Assembly (NCBI GenBank): GCA_036429605.1
Contig: JAVFKD010000002.1
Span: 2,232,001 to 2,296,000, forward strand
DNA: 64,000 nucleotides
Reading direction: 5' to 3'
Source of the DNA: Cladobotryum mycophilum
Lineage: Eukaryota > Ascomycota > Sordariomycetes > Hypocreales > Hypocreaceae
Shown here: piece after piece, positions 57,534 to 64,000 of the stretch
Position numbering within the stretch: the first letter of the stretch is position 1
How the letters are laid out: each line of letters opens with the position of its first letter
The notes under the pieces: generated by a model
Told to the model about the DNA's origin: nothing
The model's input: the letters and a program-made list of their open reading frames with translations, nothing else
Databases searched by the model: none
Program-made: the position numbers and the translations under genes

Positions 57534-60500
57534 ATGTCGACCATCAATATGGGGAAGAGTGAGGCATCGCCTCCTACTAGCCGTGAGGAGTTCGAGATTG
57601 CCATCATTTGCACGAAGCCATTTGAGTACGACGCCGTTTGCCTTCTCGTCGACGATTTCTGGGATGTAGAAGGTGACCGATTTGGAAGAGCTCAAGGAGA
57701 TTTCAATGCATACACCACGGGTCATATGGGAGGATTCAACGTCGTCGTCGTGCTTCTCTGCAACACTGGCAAAGTCACCGCTGCCAGCGCGGCAGCTAGT
57801 CTTCGATCAAGCTATCCCTGTGTCCGCCTCGTTTTATTAGCCGGCATCTGTGACGGCGTACCAACCGCAGCCGGAAAAGAATTGCTGCTTGGAGATGTGG
57901 TCGTTAGCCATACCATCGTTCAATACGACCTAGGCAGCCTCCACGCCGACGGGTTCCTGACCAAGGATACCGTTGAAGATTGCCTTGGTCGACCAAACAA
58001 GGATATTCGAAACTTTGTTGGCACAATTGTCACGCCGGATTTCCGGCGTGCACGCTTGGAAGAGAGAGCGGCATTCCATCTAGACCAAATTCAGAATCGG
58101 GTCTCTAAGGAAAAGTATCGACGGCGACAAAAGGCGACAACCTATGAGTATCCAGGTTCTGCACACAATGTCCTTTTCCCATCAACTTATGGCCACAGGC
58201 ACTATGACTCACCTCATTGTGTGTGTGCCACCGAAGATACCGTGTGTGATGAATCCAGAGACCTGCTCTGCAATGAGATTGGGTGTGACCAGGCTTATCA
58301 GCTACATCAAGAGCGCCTAGACGAAAAGAAGCAGCTTGAAAGTAGCGGTCAAGTCAAAGCTGCCCAGGACCCATTCATTTTCGTCGGGAAATTCGGATCT
58401 GGCGATACAGTCTTCAAGTCAGCAATTGAACGTGACCGTGTTGCTCAACAACACGGCATTATAGCCTTTGAGATGGAGGGAGCTGGGGTGTGGGATGAGC
58501 TTCCCTGCATTGTCGTCAAAGGCGTCCATAGCTACGGAGATGGTCATATGAGTAGGGATTGGCGAGAATTTGCCGCGGCCACGGCTGCATCCGTTGTAAA
58601 AGGGCTGATTGAGCGTTACCCACGGACGGATAAGTCGACTGTCAAGGTTCTTGAGAAGCTTGATGCCGACAATATTTTGGACACCATACAAAGAGGATTG
58701 GCCTCTCTCGAAGTCAAAGTCAAGAACATTGCTATGGTACCTGACTCTGGCCCAGATCCTGTCGATCCTGTCGATCCTGTCGAATGTCTCAGAGCTCTTT
58801 TCATCACAGACCCCTTTTTTGACCGTGCCAGACTTATTACAACCAAAGGGGAGGTTGTGCAAGGAACTTGTGATTGGGTTGTTGAGAAAAAGAATTTGTT
58901 CAATGGTACGATTCCGCTGGCGGGCTTCTCTGGATCTCGGGTGGCCCTGGATTGGGCAAAACTATGTTATCGATCCATCTCACAATGTATCTTGAGAACC
59001 ATGCACACCCGACCACAAAAGGACAAGTTGTGATATACTTCTTCTGCGAACACAAGGACAAAAGTCTAAACAATGCTGCCTCGATTGTCAGGGGACTGAT
59101 GATTCAGCTGCTTCATTTGAAAGCCGAACTAATTAACCATGTCCTCCCTACATACAAGATCCAAGGGGATCGACTTTTCCATGAGGACTCCTTTGAAGCC
59201 CTTTGGTCTATTTTTCTTAATATGGCCAACGACTTAGGCACAGCCCAAGTGTCTTGCGTTTTTGATGGGTTAGACGAATGCAAGCCTACATCTTTGGAGC
59301 CCCTGCTTTTTAAGCTCAACAAGATCAAGGATACCGCGCCACGGTTCAGAGCAATTGTTATGAGCCGTGAATACCCTAAGTGTCTCGGGGATTCATTAGG
59401 CCAATTCCCCAGGATTCGACTTGATCCAGATGCGAAAACAGAAGTCAATCACGGATTGGAGCATTATATTTCAGCACGAGTTGCTGAGCTGGCTGAATGC
59501 GGGCAATATCCAGATGAATTAACAATTCATGTTCAAGAGACCCTCAGACAAAAGTCAAATGGAACATACCTCTGGATCAGCTTCGTCATCAAAGACCTTC
59601 GAGCTGTGCCAACTTCGGACGTAGAAGAGAAGCTCAAGAAACTTCTGCAGGGATTAGATGAGCTCTATGAGAGAATTCTCCAAGATGTCGAACCTAATCA
59701 ACGAGACCTAGTTCGTAATATTCTGAGATGGTGCACGCTTGCAGCCCGGCCGTTGGCACTAGGTGAACTTGTTGCTGCTCTAGGAATCGAGCCAACGGGG
59801 TTGTTAGACCAAGCAGCGGTTTTACGAGGAAAGCTCACATACTGCGGGCACTTTCTGAGCGTAACAGAAACGGCGGTCACGCTTGTCCATCAAAGCGCCT
59901 ATGACTTCCTAACGCGCCGACCTTCGAGTGCCAAGAATAACATTTGGTTTTCCCTATCAAACATCGAAAAGGAACACTCAAAGTTGGCATCCACATGCCT
60001 TACCCACCTCCAAAACGGCCGCCTCGAGGATGAAGATCGTCTGTATCAAGATGTGGTCGATAAGCCTGAAGAGCTTGGCAATAATCTTCTCTTATATGCA
60101 GGAACATATTGGGACAACCATTTCCGCCTGTCTGTTCAATGTGGTTTCAGGATACTAGACGAGAATCCCGGGTTCTTTGATAAAAAGTCTCTGGCCCTTA
60201 AAATGTGGGTAAATTGGAGACTAAAATACCCATTTGAGCGGAATAGACTGAAGTCTTTTGGCAAATTGTCCCTCCCGCACATTGCTGCAGAGTTTCAGTT
60301 GGAGGCACTTATACAGCGAATTATTGAGCGCAATTGGTGGCATATGAGAGCTAGTTCTATCAAACTACCACTAGAACGTGAGGCATGCACGCCTCTTCAC
60401 TTGGCCGCCAGTAATGGCTGCCTTAGTATCGTTGAGACGCTAGTTAAGAACAACATGCCTGTTGATGCCAAGGACCGGGGTGGCTATACACCGTTGAGTT

Positions 60501-62053
60501 GCGCTGCTGACCACGGGTATAAGGACGTCGTTGAATATCTACTTGAATCTGGAGCAAGCGTTGGAGCCTTAGCGAACCGGTATGGGCCCTTGCGGACGGC
60601 AATTCGGGGGGATCATCTTGAAGTAGTGAAGCTGTTGCTTGAATGGAAGGCCGATATTAACATGAATAGAAAATACGCAATGAGCCTACTGGGAGAAACG
60701 AACTGGGCCAATATTGAGCTTTCGATATTTCTTCTGGAATATTTTGCTGCCAAGTTTAGAAGCAAGCCTTCCGTACTTTCGAGTATAGTTTATTTTAACA
60801 GGGAGAATGCTCTTACCTCTGCCACAGAAAAGAGAAACATACCAGCGATGCGGCTGCTCTTGGATCGGAAATGGGGCATCGATTGTAACAAAGGGAATCG
60901 GCTAGGGAAAACACCTCTTCATTATGCAGCTCTAAATGGCCATCTTGAGGCTGTCCAATTACTTCTTGCGCAACCCGGCGTTGATTTTAATCACGAAGAC
61001 TATGACAGGAACACGCCTCTTCATTATGCAGGTCAAAATGGCCATCTTGAGGCTGTCCAATTACTTCTTGCTCAACCTGGCATTGATCTTAGTCCTAAGG
61101 ATAAGAATCACAAGACACCTCTTCATATGGCAGCTAGTAATAGCAATCATGAGGTAATTCGATTGCTTCTTGCTCAACCTGGCATTGATCTTAATCCTAA
61201 GGATAAAAATCACAAGATACCTCTTTATTATGCAGCTCAAAATGGTCACCCTGAGACCGTTCAATTACTTCTCATGCAACCTGGCATAAACCCCAACCAG
61301 GTGGACAATACGGGCAAAGATCCGCTATACTGGGCCCTTGTGGGGGGTAGAGTCAGCGTTGTTAGGCTATTGGCGGAGGAATGGCATATGCCATTGCCAG
61401 AATGCACCGATAAGAACCTGTACAGCGCAATACACCTCGCATCAATGTCCTCAAGAGACGCCATGGAAAAGGTCCGACTCCTCGTTGACAAGTTTGGAGC
61501 CGATCCGCAGGTCCGAACACTGCAGGGGGAACTCGTCCATCGCAATACCGAGAATTATTTCTCGCAATATGAGACACCTCTATCCCTTGCTATAGAGAAA
61601 GGCAATGTAGAAGTAGCCAAATTCTTCTTAGCGGAGTGCAATGTTGATCCTAAAGCGCCATGCCGAAGAAAAGATGGCGCAACGCCTCTCCATCTTGCCG
61701 CGCAAAATTTCAACGCAGGCCTCGTTAAGATCCTAATAACTAGGTATGGAGCAGATGTCAATTGTTTGGACGGCCAACAGCGGACGCCGTTGCACTCGGT
61801 GACAAAGGAATCGCCCCGGTCAAGTGGCGATGATAAGGGAGTGCACCGGAGGCAACATACTATTCAGATTTTGCTAGAAGCTGGTGCGGAAATCTCTTTG
61901 AAGGATGCCAACGGATGCACGGCCCAGGATCTACTATATGTATGGAAAATAGACCCCCGGGATGTTAGCGCTGGTGGGGAAAGGCAAGATTTCAAAAATA
62001 GGAGAAAGGAATTTAAGGTCTTGACCGCGATATATTATCAAAAACGCAAATGA
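57534..62053 (+). pseudogene. PNP-NACHT-ankyrin NLR (STAND receptor), one-base frameshift
   Basis: Intronless, about 1506 aa if the frame were continuous. Residues about 20-365 form the nucleoside-phosphorylase-like (PNP_UDP_1) domain: FEIAIICTKPFEYDAV, LVLLAGICDGVP, IIAFEMEGAGVWDELPCIVV and KGVHSYGDGHMSRDWREFAA. A linker carries a DPVDPVDPVE repeat. The NACHT domain has P-loop GGPGLGKTML, Walker B SCVFDGLDEC and the winged-helix-like LVHQSAYDFL region. The C-terminal 550 residues are ankyrin repeats, four of them nearly identical. The first frame runs to 59033; the NACHT-ankyrin frame is the -1 frame. Alignment to the family places the change at the A5 run 58887-58891 (VVEKK then EFVQWYDSAGG). 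The total length is 3n+2, so one missing base, or a -1 ribosomal slip at G-AAA-AAG, would join them. It is probably an immune or allorecognition receptor. Confidence 0.83.
60905..61312 (+). repeat. Four 102-bp ankyrin repeat units, nearly identical
   Basis: Units start every 102 bp (equivalent positions 60920, 61022, 61124, 61226). The first two share long identical stretches (for example around GGCCATCTTGAGGCTGTCCA). Each encodes 34 residues with TPLHYAAxNGHLEAVQLLLA and a QPGIDLxPKDKNH linker. Units outside this block are much more diverged. Confidence 0.9.
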
Positions 62054-62117
62054 AAGCAGTCCTAGATAGCTAATAATGAATTATGTTGTCTTTAAAAATA
62101 ATAACATTTATAACAGT

Positions 62118-63035
62118 TCAATGTTTATGCGTAGCATCCCTCCTGGCCGGATCCAGCCAGACATCAAAATGCTGAACTGCCCCCTGACGCCATGTCTCAT
62201 CTGTCTCTTCAACACCAACGCCAACCAGCTGTAATCTCTTAGCAGACACCACCTTCATTTTGCCACGCAATGAAATGTCAAATTGCCCACTGACAATATT
62301 CAAGATCCCAGTCAGCTCCGCCGTCACCTCCCCCTATCAATTCCGCAACTCAAAGCTTGTCATGCCAAGGTCAATTTCCAAGGGACTTGGGTTATAAACC
62401 GTCATAGTGAATGTGGCGTCTCCCCTCTAAGATCTATCGTCTTCAACTCCGACTTGAAACCCATCATTCCTTTGATTGGTATATCCAGCGAATAATCACA
62501 GGGCGAGGCGAGTTAGAGAGAGGTTACGATGCATTTTCCGTTGTTGAGTTGAAAGCATATGTCTTCATCTACAATCACGCTTCGTATGTATGCCTTGAAG
62601 ATGGTCATATCGAGAATCTTGACTTCTTGATCTTTGATCGACACATCCGCGCCCCAAAAGCCGGTCTTGGTTTCGGGAAACATCAACTTTCCAAAGCTGG
62701 AGCCGTTGAACATGATGTCGAATTCTACGGGGCTGATGGTGCTGCTCATGGCTCCGGTTACGGTGATTCGACCCTCGATACTCATAGAGAAAGAGCTGTT
62801 TGCGCATTAGTTAGCATGAAGAATAAGAGCCATTCAATGGAGATTTCGCATACTCTTTGGTCGCGTTGGTGATACTAATGAGGGACACCTCCAGCTTCGC
62901 GCAGTTGATGAGAGACTGCACAAGGCTGTTCACGATGCCAGGTTTCTTTGCTGAGTCTGGGCCATCAGCGGCATGGTGCTGTTCAAGCACCGGTCGGACA
63001 AACGACTTGAATAGCTTCGAGTTTCTAATTTTCAT
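62118..63035 (-). pseudogene. DUF3712-like (LEA14/AsmA-like) protein, decayed
   Basis: Recognisable pieces on the minus strand. Exon 1 is 63035-62854 (MKIRNSKLFKSFVRPVLEQH). After an intron at 62853-62796 (GT-AG, giving NATKDSFSMSIEGRITVTG), exon 2 runs through FDIMFNGSSFGKLMFPETKT and MTIFKAYIRSVI to a TAA at 62515-62513. The same frame continues as LASPCDYSLDIPIKGMMGFK. A one-base shift near 62420-62430 then leads to DATFTMTVYNPSPLEIDLGM. TGA-TAG at 62339-62334 stands before GEVTAELTGILNIVSGQFDI, and the frame ends at 62118. The first TAA fits CAA to TAA. The family normally has an N-terminal membrane anchor, which is not found here, so the 5' end may also be lost. Family role: lipid-contacting or stress-related beta-sandwich proteins, poorly known. 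Confidence 0.7.
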
Positions 63036-64000
63036 GACGGGCGATTAGGTGAATGGACCTTTTGAGCTTGAGTCTAGGGATCTCTTCTCTTCTAGACCTT
63101 CTCGCAGGTTATGAAGGTCGCAAGGTTACGAGAAGTAATTCAGAAAATGTCAAAGAACAGGGCGAATTGAGAAAAATGAAGAAGAATGAAAAAGAATAAA
63201 ACAGAATTGGCGAGGGAATTAGCTGGTGATGACAGAGACGTCTATTCTTTGCTATGTTTAAGGGCGGGTGGTGAGACGTTTCTCCCACTCGTCTCTCGAA
63301 TACACTTGTCGCTCTTTACGGTTGGGGGTTGAAGAGTTGAAAGGTTCTTCAAGTGGAAAATTTGTGTCAAAGTGATTTGATATGCGTTTGCTGCAAACTT
63401 TTCATCGAGTGCTAGGAACGTGTGTGAGCAGCCGTCTGTCAGTGCCAGCTCCTCGCCCCCAATGGGTCATGGGTCCCTGTGACAAAAGTAGCCCAACTGA
63501 CAAAAAGGACATTTTAATAAATAATGTTTAAATTTAACCTTTGAGATTCTTTCCACGTGTAAGAATCGGCATCAACTCCAATTTTAAGCTCGTTGCGAAA
63601 CACAAATGTCGATTTTAAGCACCCCGCCCCTTTCTTGCTTTGAGACTACACACATAAAGACTTTGTTTCACAACACTCTTTGTCTTTGGTAGACTAGAAA
63701 AGCTTTCCAAAGGGTTATCTAGCTTAAAATGTATGCTCAAGACAGGATATATTTTATGACATTCCAGAATCTTGACGGAACCTGTCGCCTCAACTCAAAG
63801 TCAGCCTCTATCCCCCGCCCTCCTCACCAGAATCTATACACCTCTCTTCCATACTAATATCGAAGCCGCAAGAGTTATCTTGCTTGAGGACAATTTCCCT
63901 TCCCTTAATTCTTACAGAGAGACTATAAGCCAGTCCACATTGGCTTTGGGCCATCTATCTGCCTAGGATTAAAACATGTGAATTCTTTTCCCTGAATGAA
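63036..64000. other. Right edge, no supported gene
   Basis: Upstream flank of the DUF3712-like pseudogene, then sequence without coding signal. A frame at 63772-63966 could be the start of an unknown gene running off the window, but nothing supports it. Confidence 0.4.

Noticed and set aside
58609..58995. Alternative frame overlapping the PNP-NACHT junction
   Set aside because: It is the third, non-family frame; family motifs continue only from the PNP frame into the NACHT frame.
63772..63966. Possible start of a gene running off the right edge
   Set aside because: No recognisable motif and it ends in a stop within the window.

Overview
The window is nuclear DNA of a filamentous ascomycete (Pezizomycotina, most likely a Sordariomycete). 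Evidence: short GT-AG introns of about 50-125 nt with CTAAC-like branch points; fungus-specific families (NACHT/STAND NLRs, HET proteins, a Zn2Cys6 regulator, a DUF7703-type membrane protein, BBE oxidase, pyranose oxidase); and transposon decay of the RIP type (CpA to TpA, AT-rich relics). It reads as an accessory, gene-poor and pseudogene-rich region. I see no tRNA, rRNA or CRISPR.

Left part (1-29748). A NACHT_N-NACHT-ankyrin NLR (683-4592, minus) is followed by an F-box-like acidic protein (5832-7697, minus), a broken kinase-like gene (8273-9000), an intact cytochrome P450 (9697-11385), a 3.6 kb gap with an (AAAAT)n tract, a 7TM DUF7703-like membrane protein (15031-15978), a decayed HET gene (17622-19055, minus), a NACHT-WD40 NLR (20401-24673, minus), a RIP-type HET fragment (26410-26650) and an intact HET-like gene (28222-29748).

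Middle (30016-43935). A PNP/NACHT STAND gene (30016-36176) is split by a 2962-bp hAT element (31308-34269; 8-bp TSD TTAAGATC; RIP-decayed inside). An intact HpcH/HpaI aldolase-family gene (37224-38366) follows. Then comes a secreted BBE-type FAD oxidase (39143-43935) whose second intron holds another hAT element (39712-42632; TSD ATGAGTAG), four bases after the 5' splice site.

Right part (44923-63035). It holds a DUF1993 gene with a premature stop, a gluconokinase-like P-loop protein lacking the Walker A lysine, a broken pyranose 2-oxidase, a Zn2Cys6 transcription factor and a secreted type-B carboxylesterase (these last three in tandem), a large PNP-NACHT-ankyrin NLR (57534-62053) and a decayed DUF3712-like gene.

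Main message: four STAND NLRs and three HET-type genes lie in 64 kb, as expected of a fungal allorecognition/immune-receptor island. All four NLRs are disrupted in this sequence: three by a single-base frameshift at an A5/A6 run, one by a transposon. Most of the metabolic genes around them keep clean multi-exon frames. Either the island is in birth-and-death turnover or the assembly has homopolymer errors there. At least seven nonsense codons, five of them in single-copy-looking genes, fit CpA to TpA changes.
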